Shown here: positions 43,957-52,461 of the stretch, piece by piece | Position numbering within the stretch: the first letter of the stretch is position 1 | Layout: each line of letters begins with the position of its first letter | NCBI GenBank assembly: GCA_910574995.1 | Contig: CAJTCS010000005.1 | Coordinates: 124,001-188,000, forward strand | Length of the DNA stretch: 64,000 bases | Direction: 5' to 3' | DNA from: Oscillospiraceae bacterium | GTDB taxonomy: Bacteria; Bacillota; Clostridia; Oscillospirales; Acutalibacteraceae | Notes under the pieces: model-generated | The model's input: the letters and a program-made list of their open reading frames with translations, nothing else | The model's database searches: none | Told to the model about the DNA's origin: nothing | Translations under genes and position numbers: made by a program

Positions 43957-44577
43957 TTACGAGCCATCGCCCAACAGGCCAATCCGGTCCAGCGGCCAGA
44001 TGCGTAAAGTCACGCGGCCTAACACCATATCCGCCCCCACGCAGCCCACAGCGGCATGGCGGCTGTCTATACTGGCCGAACGGTGGTCCCCCAGCACAAA
44101 AAACTGATCAATCGGCACTTGATAGGGCAAGGGGATATCACAGCTTCCCTTGGCCTTTTCCGTCAGGTACGGCTCTTCCAGGGGCTCGTCGTTGACGTAC
44201 ACCACGCCCTCGCTGTCTATGTTGATGGTATCCCCGCCCACGGCAACCACCCGCTTGACGAAAATCGTGTTGTTGTGGTAAAACGCCACCATGTCCCCAT
44301 AGGAGATCTGCGTCCCGCTGACAGACACCAAGATATCCCCGTCCCGCAGGGTGGGGGCCATGGAAGTCCCCTCTAACTGCACCACAGGAAACAGGAATAC
44401 CACCAAAATTACTACCGCCGCCGACACCACCGAAAGGAAAAACAACGTGTTGCGGGTAACGCGCATCCACAGGTGCTTCGTCTGCTCCAGCTTCAGCTCC
44501 CGTTCCAGCTGCTCCAGCGTGGGCCGGTCCTGGGCGGGGGGAGGGCTTTCCCCTTGCGTTTGGCGCGGCTCTGTCAT
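43957..44577 (-). CDS. lepB: Signal peptidase I, canonical
   Basis: This cleaves signal peptides at the outer membrane face. The product has 206 residues. A cytoplasmic N-terminus and one helix are followed by LEGTSMAPTLRDGD (Ser72) and FVKRVVAVGGD (Lys108), so both catalytic residues are present; GDHRSASIDSRH completes the family pattern. It is first in the pilus operon. The start is ATG 44577; an ATG 9 bases earlier is less likely. It is similar along its length to the Ser-to-Thr paralogue at 37404, suggesting duplication. Confidence 0.92.
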   Translation of the reverse strand: MTEPRQTQGESPPPAQDRPTLEQLERELKLEQTKHLWMRVTRNTLFFLSVVSAAVVILVVFLFPVVQLEGTSMAPTLRDGDILVSVSGTQISYGDMVAFYHNNTIFVKRVVAVGGDTINIDSEGVVYVNDEPLEEPYLTEKAKGSCDIPLPYQVPIDQFFVLGDHRSASIDSRHAAVGCVGADMVLGRVTLRIWPLDRIGLLGDGS

Positions 44578-44736
44578 CGGCGCCACCCGCGCTTCCCAGA
44601 GGGGCCGCCCGGGAACGCAGGCCGCCTAAAAGGCTTCCCCTTCATCTGCGCTGACCACTCCCCTGCCGTGAATTCTTTAAGACAGGCCGCGATATTATAA
44701 TCAACATCGTCCTATCACATCCCGTCATTGCAATAT

Positions 44737-44765
44737 ATGATAACACACTCCTCTTTAAAATGCAA
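44737..44765 (-). promoter_or_regulatory. Promoter of the pilus operon
   Basis: On the minus strand TTGCAT, 17 bases, TATCAT, with about 150 bases of leader before lepB. It is the only good promoter I see between here and the end of the pilin genes, though internal ones are possible. Confidence 0.75.
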
Positions 44766-44818
44766 GGAGCTGGAGACAATCTGGAAAAATTTAGCATGTT
44801 GCACAGTAACCATTGTCA

Positions 44819-44831
44819 CCCCCCCCCCCCC
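44819..44831. repeat. 13-base homopolymer (C on plus, G on minus)
   Basis: Thirteen consecutive C on the plus strand, 54 bases upstream of the -35 box of the pilus operon. Such runs are prone to slippage. A TTGACA-like hexamer on the minus strand lies at 44847-44852, just beyond it. The assembled length should be treated with caution. Confidence 0.85.
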
Positions 44832-45021
44832 TGATTTTGTGCCCTATGTCAAACTGCCATCTATATATTGCGCTTTCGAAAAAAAGTTGCACAAACCCGC
44901 CTTCCCAGCCCCTTCCAGCCGCGCCGCAGCCCGCGGGATCCTGGCGCTTGGTTTTACCCCTTGTATAACCCCCCTCCCAAAATACACCCTTTTCCAACAG
45001 TTTCACCCATAAAATGGCCGA

Positions 45022-45050
45022 TTGACAGGGGAGGGAAAAAATGCTAAGAT
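45022..45050 (+). promoter_or_regulatory. Promoter of the SEC-C gene
   Basis: TTGACA, 17 bases, TAAGAT, about 38 bases before the GTG start at 45089. With the pilus promoter it accounts for the divergent gap 44578-45088. Confidence 0.8.
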
Positions 45051-45088
45051 GGTATCTGGAAAAAAGAGGAAAACAAGGAGGTATCCAC

Positions 45089-45583
45089 GTGGCTTTGCTG
45101 GAAGAGTGGCGGCAACATGCCGAAAAAGGGCAGCAAGAGCAGGGCGCAAGGTTCTGGCAGGAATATTTCAAGCGGGAAACAGAGTTTTACAAGCGCATCC
45201 TGGAAAGCAAGCCCCGCCGCAACACGGTGCAAGGCTATGCCAAAAAATATGGCGTAGACCTGTTGGACATGGTCGGCTTTTTAGACGGCATCAACGACAG
45301 CCTGAAGGAGAAGAACAACCTGGAGGAGCTGGGCGCGGAGTCGGAGGTCAACCTGAACTATGATAAAGAACGGCTGTATAAAAACATGGTAGAGGCGAAA
45401 GCCGAATGGCTTTACACCCTTCCCCAATGGGACAAGCACTTGACGCAAGAGCGCCGCAAGGAGCTGTATAAAGAGCAGAAACGGTCGAAAACCGTAGTAA
45501 AGGGCGAGAAAGTCGGCCGCAACGACCCTTGCCCCTGTGGCAGCGGCAAAAAATATAAGAAGTGCTGCGGGCGCGACCTGTAA
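45089..45583 (+). CDS. SEC-C metal-binding domain protein
   Basis: The product has 164 residues. The C-terminus carries the zinc-binding SEC-C motif, [19 protein letters not shown], as at the end of SecA. The rest is helical and charged, with no recognised enzymatic domain. GTG 45089 is chosen because AAGGAGG lies 8 bases before it; the open frame upstream runs through the promoter. Related proteins in Clostridia are annotated only by the SEC-C motif. A link to secretion or ribosomes is possible but unproven. Confidence 0.85.
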   Translation: MALLEEWRQHAEKGQQEQGARFWQEYFKRETEFYKRILESKPRRNTVQGYAKKYGVDLLDMVGFLDGINDSLKEKNNLEELGAESEVNLNYDKERLYKNMVEAKAEWLYTLPQWDKHLTQERRKELYKEQKRSKTVVKGEKVGRNDPCPCGSGKKYKKCCGRDL

Positions 45584-45595
45584 AAAAGCCCACAG

Positions 45596-45632
45596 AAAAG
45601 GGGCGTCTCCCAAACTGGAGCCGCCCCTTTTT
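45596..45632. terminator. Bidirectional terminator
   Basis: AAAAGGGGCG and CGCCCCTTTT pair, with an inner CTCC/GGAG stem; T-runs follow on both strands. It serves the SEC-C gene (plus) and probably the TolB-like gene (minus). Confidence 0.85.
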
Positions 45633-45667
45633 ACATCCCCAAAAGGTCCTTGTTTTCAGCGCCCTTC

Positions 45668-46531
45668 CTACCGCCTCTTCAGCCGGTAGCTGACAAAGGC
45701 CAGCTTTTTCCCACAGGGGGACCAGCTGTTCACGTTCAGCGTCCCCTGCCCGCCGAAAAGCTGGCACAGCACCCGGTAAGGGCCGCCCTGTGCGCTCATC
45801 AGGCGGATCTCCACATTTTTAAAAGGCGGATGCGCCCCGGGGTCTACGTCCCCTTTCTTATAGGCGATGTAGGCCACCTGTGAGCCGTCTGGGGACAAGT
45901 GGGGGAACCAGCTGTTGCTGTCCCCGTCCAGGGTCATCTGCGTCTGGCACGAGCCGTCCGCCTCCATGCGCCAAACCTGCATCAGCCCGGTGCGCACGGA
46001 ATTGAACCAAATATGCCGCCCGTCTGGGGCGTACTCGGGGCCGTCGTCCAGGCCCGGGGTGCTGGTCAGGCGCACCTCTTCCCCGCCTTCCGCCGGGATG
46101 GTGTAAATGTCGTGCCCGGTTTCCCGGAAAGCGCAGTAGGCCAGGGCCTTGCCGTCTGGCGACCAGCCGTGGAGGAAGCTGGGGCAGTTCACCGTGACCT
46201 GCCGGGGCGCGCCCCCGGCCGCAGGCACTATGTATATCTGGGAATCCTGCCCGCCGCTGGTCAAGCCCACCCAGGCGCCGTCCGGGGACAGGACATGGTC
46301 GTTGTTGCACCGGTTGCAGGCGCCGGTGTCCAGCTTTTCGCTTGTTTTCGAGGCCATGTCGAAAAGCCACAGGCTCCCTTGGGAGTTGTACAGCAGGCGC
46401 TGGCCGTCGGGCATCCAGTTGGGGGCCTCGACTATATAATCGAATTCCTGCAGCACCGTGCGCGCCCCTGTGGCTACGTCTACTGTCTCCAGCACCGAAA
46501 CCGCCTCTTGGGCGGGGTTCTTTTCAGGCAT
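45668..46531 (-). CDS. TolB-like WD40/beta-propeller protein
   Basis: The product has 287 residues. It consists of repeated propeller blades of the TolB/PD40 type: PNWMPDGQRLLYNSQGSLWL, HVLSPDGAWVGLTSGG, HGWSPDGKALAYCAFRETGH, PEYAPDGRHIWFNSVRTG, PHLSPDGSQVAYIAYKKGD and SWSPCGKKLAFVSY. There is no signal peptide from ATG 46531, so it appears cytoplasmic, unlike TolB of Gram-negatives. Similar proteins are fused to peptidases elsewhere, but no catalytic domain is present here. Role unknown. AGGAAAGG precedes the start. Confidence 0.85.
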   Translation of the reverse strand: MPEKNPAQEAVSVLETVDVATGARTVLQEFDYIVEAPNWMPDGQRLLYNSQGSLWLFDMASKTSEKLDTGACNRCNNDHVLSPDGAWVGLTSGGQDSQIYIVPAAGGAPRQVTVNCPSFLHGWSPDGKALAYCAFRETGHDIYTIPAEGGEEVRLTSTPGLDDGPEYAPDGRHIWFNSVRTGLMQVWRMEADGSCQTQMTLDGDSNSWFPHLSPDGSQVAYIAYKKGDVDPGAHPPFKNVEIRLMSAQGGPYRVLCQLFGGQGTLNVNSWSPCGKKLAFVSYRLKRR

Positions 46532-46682
46532 AGGGATCTTCCTTTCCTTATATATCTGCAATAAAGGCCGCCCATCTGGAAACGTTCCCACATGGCGACG
46601 TTACCATGATACCACATCCCGCCGGTCTTGTCAAGGGAGTACCGCCCCCCACCGGCAGGCTGCGGCCCAGCTGGGGCAAGGG

Positions 46683-46712
46683 AAAGCGGGGGCCGCAACG
46701 GGCCCCCGCTTT
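46683..46712. repeat. GC-rich hairpin after the MATE gene
   Basis: AAAGCGGGGGCC pairs with its complement at the right arm around a 5- to 6-base loop. No T-run follows; it may still end transcription of the MATE gene on the minus strand. Confidence 0.5.
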
Positions 46713-46742
46713 CCCCCTGCCAGCATGCCTGGCACAATGCCT

Positions 46743-48122
46743 TTACCGCCCGGCAGAATGCTCTAGCTCCTGGATCTCCAGGCGGTACAAGCGGATATAC
46801 AGGAAGATGGAAACAACCAAGGAAACACATTCGGCAATGGGGAACGCCCACCAAACCGCGTTCACCTCGCCGAACACGCGGGCCAGCAGCCAAGCCGCCG
46901 GGACCAAAATCACCAGCTGGCGCAGCAGGGACTGTACCAGGCTGTACACGCCCCGGCCCACTGCCTGGAACAGGGTAGAGGCCATGATGCCCAAGGCCGC
47001 GAACAGGAAGCAGGAGCAGATGGTGCGCAGGGCAGGGATGCCGATGGCCAGAAGCTCGTCCGAGGCGCTGAAAATGCCCAGCAGCCAGCCTGGGGCCAGC
47101 AGGAACAGCAACGTCCCCAATGCCATGATGGCCAAGGCAATAGCACAGCCGTTATACAGGGCGGAAAGCAGGCGCTTTTTATCCTTTGCGCCGTAATTGT
47201 AGCCCATGATGGGCAGAAGGCCCTGGGTCAGGCCGAAAACAGGCATGAACACAAAGGACTGTAGCTTGAAATACAGGCCGAACACCGTGTATGCCGCCGT
47301 GGAGAACCCAGAGAGGATGCCGTTAAGGGCCATGGTCATGGCTGTGCCGATGGACTGCATGACGATGGCCGGCAGGCCCACGGCGTAAATATCCTTAATA
47401 GTGGAGAAATCCAGGCGGAATCCCTTAAAGGTGATATGTACCTGGTGCTCCCGGGTGGCCACCACAATGGCTGCCACCACCATAGAGAGGATCTGCCCGG
47501 CCACCGTGGCGATGGCCGCGCCCGTCACGCCCATGGCCGGCAGGCCGAACATGCCGAAGATCAAGACCGGGTCCAGCAGGATATTGGTGATGGCGCCGAT
47601 CAGCTGGAAGACCATGGGCCATATCATGTTCCCCGTTGCCTGCAGGATCTTTTCCAGGGCCACCACGATGAAGCTGCCAAAGGAGAAGATGCAGCAGATG
47701 GAGATGTACTGGTCGCCCATATGGACAATCTCCGGGTCAGACTCGAACATCTGGAAAAAAGGCGTGGTAAAGAAAGCCCCGTAAACGGCGAACGCCAGGG
47801 ACGTGGCCAGGCCCAGCAGGATGCCATGGGAGGCGGCCGAGTCAGCCGCCTCTTGCCTGCCTTGCCCCAGCCGCCGGGAAATCAGCGAGGTGATACCCAC
47901 CGAAGTGCCCACCGCGAAAGAGATGAGCAGGTTCTGGATGGGGAATGCCAGGGAGACGGCGGCCAGCCCCTTCTCGCTGACCTGGGAGACGTAATAACTA
48001 TCTACAATATTGTACAATGCCTGCACCAGCATGGAGAACATGGCGGGCAGGGCCATGGAGAAGATCAAGGGCAGCATAGGCGCGCTGCCCATCCGGTTTT
48101 GCTTCTGCGCGGTATTTTCCAT
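46743..48122 (-). CDS. MATE-family efflux transporter
   Basis: MATE proteins export cationic drugs or metabolites using Na+ or H+ gradients. The product has 459 residues in two six-helix halves. The family features are VDSYYVSQVSEKGLAAVSLAFP early in the first half and FVFMPVFGLTQGLLPIMGYNYGA in the second. It fits the NorM/DinF-like clade common in Clostridia. The ATG at 48122 is used because the frame upstream contains the -10 box of its promoter (48180-48185). Substrate cannot be inferred. Confidence 0.92.
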   Translation of the reverse strand: MENTAQKQNRMGSAPMLPLIFSMALPAMFSMLVQALYNIVDSYYVSQVSEKGLAAVSLAFPIQNLLISFAVGTSVGITSLISRRLGQGRQEAADSAASHGILLGLATSLAFAVYGAFFTTPFFQMFESDPEIVHMGDQYISICCIFSFGSFIVVALEKILQATGNMIWPMVFQLIGAITNILLDPVLIFGMFGLPAMGVTGAAIATVAGQILSMVVAAIVVATREHQVHITFKGFRLDFSTIKDIYAVGLPAIVMQSIGTAMTMALNGILSGFSTAAYTVFGLYFKLQSFVFMPVFGLTQGLLPIMGYNYGAKDKKRLLSALYNGCAIALAIMALGTLLFLLAPGWLLGIFSASDELLAIGIPALRTICSCFLFAALGIMASTLFQAVGRGVYSLVQSLLRQLVILVPAAWLLARVFGEVNAVWWAFPIAECVSLVVSIFLYIRLYRLEIQELEHSAGR

Positions 48123-48179
48123 TTTCAAAAAGCCATCCTTTCCTTTTGCTATTTTCCGCTTTTTATCCATAACGGCTGT

Positions 48180-48208
48180 ATTATACCAAAAATGGCAGGG
48201 GTTTGCAA
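48180..48208 (-). promoter_or_regulatory. Promoter of the MATE gene
   Basis: On the minus strand TTGCAA, 17 bases, TATAAT. It leaves about 50 bases of leader before ATG 48122. Confidence 0.85.
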
Positions 48209-48256
48209 GTGCCCCCCGCCCTTGTGGCGGGCTTCCCAGGCTGGGCTGGGAACGCG

Positions 48257-48284
48257 GGAAGCGGCGGGGCAGCCCGCCGCTTCC
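48257..48284 (-). terminator. Hairpin after asnB, probable terminator
   Basis: GGAAGCGGCGGG pairs with CCCGCCGCTTCC around a short loop, five bases after the asnB stop. The T-run is poor, so confidence is moderate. Confidence 0.5.
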
Positions 48285-48288
48285 TGTG

Positions 48289-50142
48289 TCAATTCTTTAC
48301 AAAAAACTGGTCGTACCAGACAATGAACGTATAGAAAGACCATATCTTCTGCATATGCAGGGCCTTGCCCGCCTTGTGCTCATCTAAAAGCTTCACCAGC
48401 TCTTTGGTTACGAAAAACTTCTCGGCAATATCGCTTTGGAACGCTTCCTTCACCTTGTTGTAATATTTATCCTGGCGCAGCCAGTCGGACAGGGGCACCG
48501 GGAAGCCCAGCTTTTTCTTGTTGGCGGTGCGCTCGGGCAGCTGCTTGAGGGCGGCGGAGCGCAGGGCCTTTTTGGTGGTCTCCGTGGCGCAGTCGGCCCG
48601 GAAGCGGGCGGGGATGCGGGTGGAAAGCTCCAGCATCTTCTTGTCTAGGAAAGGGACCCGCAGCTCTAGGGAATTGGCCATGCTCATGCGGTCGGCCTTC
48701 AGCAGGATATCATAAATCATCCAGGTGTGCATGTCCACATATTGCAGCTGGGTGGGCTCGTCCAGCCCGGGGACCTCGTCGAAGTACCGCTTGCTGTAGG
48801 TTTCCGGCAGGTCTGTGGCGATGGGGCGCTTCAGGAACTTCTGGCGCTCGCTACTTTGGAAGACATAATTGGCCCGCATAAACCGCTGCCAGGGCTCCAT
48901 GCCGCCCCGCACCAGAAAACGTTTGCCCTTGAAAGAGGGCATGCGGCTGGCCGCGGCCTTTGCCATTTTTCGCAGGGGGCGGGGGACTTTTTGGGTATAA
49001 TCCTGGAAATGGCCCCCCTGCAGGTACATGGGGTAGCCGCCAAACAGTTCGTCGGCGCCCTCGCCGGAAAGCACCACCTTTACATATTTCCGGGCGTTTT
49101 GGGCCAGGAAATACAGGGGGATCTCCGAGGGGTTGGGCAGGGGCTCGTCCATAAAGTATTGTATTGCGGGCATGGCTTCGAAAAACTCGTCCGCCGACAC
49201 TTTGTTGGAGATGTTGGGCACGCCCACCACCGAGGAGAAGTCCTGGGCATAGGGAAGCTCGCTGTACTTTTCCTCGTCGAACCCTACAGAAAAGGTCTTC
49301 ACCTTTTTGGTGCCCTTGGAAATCTCCTTGACCACATAACTGGAATCCACGCCCGAGGAAAGGAAGCAACCCACCTCTACGTCGCTGACCTGATGCATGG
49401 CCACAGATTCGGTGAATTCCCTGGTGATCTCCCGTTCCCAATATTCCAGGCTTTTGTCCTCCTCCACGTTATAGCGGATACGGTAATACCGCTCTATATG
49501 CAATTGCCCGTCCTGGTAGGTAAAGCAGTGGGCCCCCGGCAGCTTCCAGACGTTTTGGAAGATGGTGCGCTCGTCGGGGATATACTCATAGGACAAATAG
49601 AGGGGGATCATATCCTCGTCCAATTCCTTTTCAAAGCAAGGGTGCGGGAGGAAGCCCTTGATCTCAGACCCAAACAGGAACTGGCCGTTTTTGTGGTAAT
49701 AATAAAAGGGCTTGATGCCAAAAATGTCCCTTGCGCCAAAAAGCTTTTTTTCTTTTTTATCCCAAATCACAAAAGCGAACATCCCCCGCAGCTTCTGTAA
49801 GATCCCCGCGCCGTATTCCTCGTACCCATGAAGGATGGTCTCCGAGTCGGACCTGGTGGCGAAGGTATGCCCCTTCCCCAGCAGGTCCTCCCGCAGGGCC
49901 TGGTAGTTGTATATCTCCCCGTTGAAAACCAGCACTTTACTGCCGTCCTCGTTGAGGATGGGCTGGCGGCCCCCCTCCAGGTCGATGATGGAGAGGCGGC
50001 GGAAGCCCAAGGCCACGCCCTCGTCTTCATAATAATGGGCGTCATCCGGGCCCCGGTGGACGATCCGGTCCGCCATGGCCCGGATGACCGGGCCGGGGGC
50101 CGGCGCCTGGGGGGAATTCATAAAGCCAACAAAGCCGCACAT
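48289..50142 (-). CDS. asnB: Asparagine synthase-type glutamine amidotransferase (first copy)
   Basis: This class uses glutamine to amidate an Asp or Asp-like carboxylate via an adenylate. The product has 617 residues. Cys2 follows Met as required for the Ntn glutaminase, with HRGPDD and NGEIYNY; the synthetase domain has the PP-loop FLSSGVDSSYV and the later GEGADELFGGYP. It is the last gene of a run with a racemase, an ATP-grasp ligase and a second homologue. In Lactococcus, AsnH of this family amidates D-Asp in the wall, so the substrate here may be a peptidoglycan D-Asp rather than free Asp; this is inference. Confidence 0.92.
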   Translation of the reverse strand: MCGFVGFMNSPQAPAPGPVIRAMADRIVHRGPDDAHYYEDEGVALGFRRLSIIDLEGGRQPILNEDGSKVLVFNGEIYNYQALREDLLGKGHTFATRSDSETILHGYEEYGAGILQKLRGMFAFVIWDKKEKKLFGARDIFGIKPFYYYHKNGQFLFGSEIKGFLPHPCFEKELDEDMIPLYLSYEYIPDERTIFQNVWKLPGAHCFTYQDGQLHIERYYRIRYNVEEDKSLEYWEREITREFTESVAMHQVSDVEVGCFLSSGVDSSYVVKEISKGTKKVKTFSVGFDEEKYSELPYAQDFSSVVGVPNISNKVSADEFFEAMPAIQYFMDEPLPNPSEIPLYFLAQNARKYVKVVLSGEGADELFGGYPMYLQGGHFQDYTQKVPRPLRKMAKAAASRMPSFKGKRFLVRGGMEPWQRFMRANYVFQSSERQKFLKRPIATDLPETYSKRYFDEVPGLDEPTQLQYVDMHTWMIYDILLKADRMSMANSLELRVPFLDKKMLELSTRIPARFRADCATETTKKALRSAALKQLPERTANKKKLGFPVPLSDWLRQDKYYNKVKEAFQSDIAEKFFVTKELVKLLDEHKAGKALHMQKIWSFYTFIVWYDQFFVKN

Positions 50143-50231
50143 AAACCGTCAGTCCTTTCCCGGCAGCCGGCGCCCGCCGCTGCCTTGCAGATATTTTTTA
50201 CAATATGCCCCGCAAACCGCAGGCGGCGCGG

Positions 50232-50969
50232 TCAAGCCAACAGGCTCTCATAGGCCGGCTTCAGCCTGCCCCCGCAGGCCTGCACGCAGCGTTTTGAAAG
50301 CACCTCCAGGGCGTCCAGATAACCCGGGCCTAGGGGCGCGGCCCTTTTGATAAGGGACAATTCCGTGCACCCCAGCACAATGCTGTCGCAGCCTTGGGCC
50401 CGCAGCAGCCCCTCTACCCGCCAAAGCTTCTCCAGGTCTGGGGGCAGTCCCGCCTTGATCTCATCGTAGATAAGGGACATCACCAGGGCCTGGCCCTCTG
50501 GCGGGGGCAAAACGGCTGCCAGCCCCACCTGGTTAAGGGCCGACTGGAACAGCCCTGTGCGCACCGTGCCCGAAGTGGCCATAATCCCCACAGACCTCTT
50601 CCCCTCCGCTTGCAGCTCCGCGGCGGTTTCGGCCAGCATGTTGAGGAAGGGGACGGACACGCACCCGGCCAAATCCCCATAAAAATAGTGGGAGGTGACG
50701 CACGGCGCGCACAAGCACCCGGCCCCCAGGCCTTCCAGGGCGTGGGCGGCGGCCTGGATTACCGGCAGGGGCGAAGGCCTTGTGCGGTCCAAAATATAGG
50801 CGGTGCGGTCCGGCACCTGGGGCCTGTTAAAGACAATCACGTCCAGGTGTTCCTGGTCGGTTTTGGCGTCGGTCATTTCGATGATAAGCTGCAAAAGGTA
50901 TGCCGTGGCCATGGGCCCCATGCCGCCGATGATACCCAGGGTCTTCCTCTCTTCCATGTCAATCGCCAT
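50232..50969 (-). CDS. Aspartate/glutamate racemase family protein
   Basis: The enzyme interconverts L- and D-amino acid with two Cys acting as acid/base. The product has about 245 residues. The N-terminal GIIGGMGPMATAYLLQ, the first catalytic Cys in CAPCVTSHYFY and the second in IVLGCTELSLI are clear. Aspartate racemase is favoured over MurI by the GGMGP start and by the neighbouring ligase and amidotransferases. The start is uncertain: ATG 50969, GTG 50987 or ATG 50957, none with a strong ribosome site. It is 256 bases from the ligase gene. Confidence 0.88.
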   Translation of the reverse strand: MAIDMEERKTLGIIGGMGPMATAYLLQLIIEMTDAKTDQEHLDVIVFNRPQVPDRTAYILDRTRPSPLPVIQAAAHALEGLGAGCLCAPCVTSHYFYGDLAGCVSVPFLNMLAETAAELQAEGKRSVGIMATSGTVRTGLFQSALNQVGLAAVLPPPEGQALVMSLIYDEIKAGLPPDLEKLWRVEGLLRAQGCDSIVLGCTELSLIKRAAPLGPGYLDALEVLSKRCVQACGGRLKPAYESLLA

Positions 50970-51225
50970 ACGATACAGAATCCGCACAAAAAGCCGTGAA
51001 AACGCGGCGTTTTGTGCCCGGTATCGTTCCTTTCTGCGTATTTTTCACACTACCCTCCCTTGGCAGGGGCCGGCCCCCCGCTTATAAGAATCTTCAAAAA
51101 CCTTCATTCGCATCAGGATCATGCAAAGACAGCCGCGCTTTTGGCCCGGAAGCAGACGGGCCTGGGCCATTCGCCTTGCCCACAGCGCCGCCTGTCTCCG
51201 CAAGTGGGGCCCAACGCCCCGTTGG

Positions 51226-52461
51226 CTAGTCGCGAAGGGCCTTGTTGTTGAAGTACCGCTTGTACTTTTCAAAGTAGTGGAACTGGTTCTTCTGGTAGTT
51301 CACCCACCGCTTTAGGGAACGGTCCCCCCGGTAATAGTATGAATGGCACACCTTACCCGCTTTCAGCAGGGCCTGGGCCTCCGCCTTGGCGCTTTCCGAG
51401 CGGACATACTGGAAGATGATCTTCGGGGGGATGATGGTCCACAGCACCCGGTCCTTCACCACCGTACAGCCCAACTCCTTGCGGTCAATCACATCCTCAA
51501 CCAGCCACTTTGCCAGGTTGCCCCCGGCGGCCGTCACATAAAAGCTGCTGCGGCCCTGGCGCAGGTTCATCTCAAAAAGCTTATAGGCGCCGTCGCGGGG
51601 GTCCAGCTTCATGTCAAAGTTGGCAAAGCCCACATAGCCAATGCCCTCCAAAAACTCCGTCATCCGCTGGTTCAGCTGGGGGTCATAGCCGTTGATGATA
51701 GCCGCGTAGCTGCCAATGCCCTCGGGGGAGTGCTCCTCTAAAAGGGCGTTGCCCAGGGCAATAAGCTTCACCTTTTTGTCCCGGCCGCAATAACAGTTCA
51801 TAACCCGCATGTTGCTGTCGTCGCCGGGGATGTACTCCTGCAAGATGAGATGGTCTTTGTAGCTGGAGGAGTATATGGCCTTTACAATGGCGTCGAATTC
51901 CTCCTTCGTCTGCGCCACGAATACCTTCTTCTTGTGGGGGAACGAGCAGTTCCAGTAGGCCACAGAGTTGGAGGGCTTGATGATCACGGGGAAATCGAAG
52001 GGAAGCTGTATATTTTCGTGCTCTTCAAAAGAACAAGAGGCGGTTTTGGGGAAAGAGAAGCCATACTGGGTGCACACCTCATAAAAGCTTTCTTTGATGG
52101 AAAGGCGCATCAGCAGCTCTTCGTCGATACATTCGAAGCAGTATAAGTCCCGCAGCCTGTGCTGGTTGCGCACCAGCATCTTGATATAATTGTCGCCGCA
52201 AGGCACCAGCAGCAGCTTTTTGCCGCTGCCCTCCCACTCTTCGGCGTAGTCCCGCAGGGTCTCCACAAAAACCCAGTCGTCCTCCAGCCGGGGCTCTACG
52301 ATCTCTACCCGCACGATTTTACTGGCGGTGCAGGGCCCTAAAATCCCCTTGCCAATGGCCACGCTGCGCACGCCGTAGGCCTCGTAGAAAGAGCGTGCCA
52401 TACCGTATACGTTGATGTCGCTGCCCAGCAGCACCGGCTGGAAATCATTCCGCTTTTGCAT
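51226..52461 (-). CDS. ATP-grasp carboxylate-amine ligase, probable D-aspartate ligase
   Basis: The product has 411 residues. It has an ATP-grasp fold: PVIIKPSNSVAYW, the HLILQEYIPGDDSNMRVM segment, and the metal-binding FEMNLRQGRSSFY. It is about the size of Asl of Enterococcus faecium, which adds D-Asp to the stem-peptide Lys to form the cross-bridge precursor and is encoded beside an aspartate racemase. Here a racemase gene follows and AsnB homologues flank it, supporting the assignment. The start overlaps the end of asnB2 by 17 bases. Other ATP-grasp specificities cannot be excluded. Confidence 0.75.
   Translation of the reverse strand: MQKRNDFQPVLLGSDINVYGMARSFYEAYGVRSVAIGKGILGPCTASKIVRVEIVEPRLEDDWVFVETLRDYAEEWEGSGKKLLLVPCGDNYIKMLVRNQHRLRDLYCFECIDEELLMRLSIKESFYEVCTQYGFSFPKTASCSFEEHENIQLPFDFPVIIKPSNSVAYWNCSFPHKKKVFVAQTKEEFDAIVKAIYSSSYKDHLILQEYIPGDDSNMRVMNCYCGRDKKVKLIALGNALLEEHSPEGIGSYAAIINGYDPQLNQRMTEFLEGIGYVGFANFDMKLDPRDGAYKLFEMNLRQGRSSFYVTAAGGNLAKWLVEDVIDRKELGCTVVKDRVLWTIIPPKIIFQYVRSESAKAEAQALLKAGKVCHSYYYRGDRSLKRWVNYQKNQFHYFEKYKRYFNNKALRD

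Noticed and set aside
42328-44007. A 559-codon frame opposite the start of the giant surface protein
   Set aside because: The minus-strand gene has a signal helix, repeats and a ribosome site; the plus frame has none.
44847-44876. A TTGACA-like hexamer near the homopolymer as a second pilus promoter
   Set aside because: No -10 box lies at a workable distance on the minus strand; the 17-base match falls inside the G-run.
44728-45012. A small protein gene spanning the homopolymer on the plus strand
   Set aside because: It has no ribosome site, covers both divergent promoters and would contain a run of prolines only because of the C-tract.
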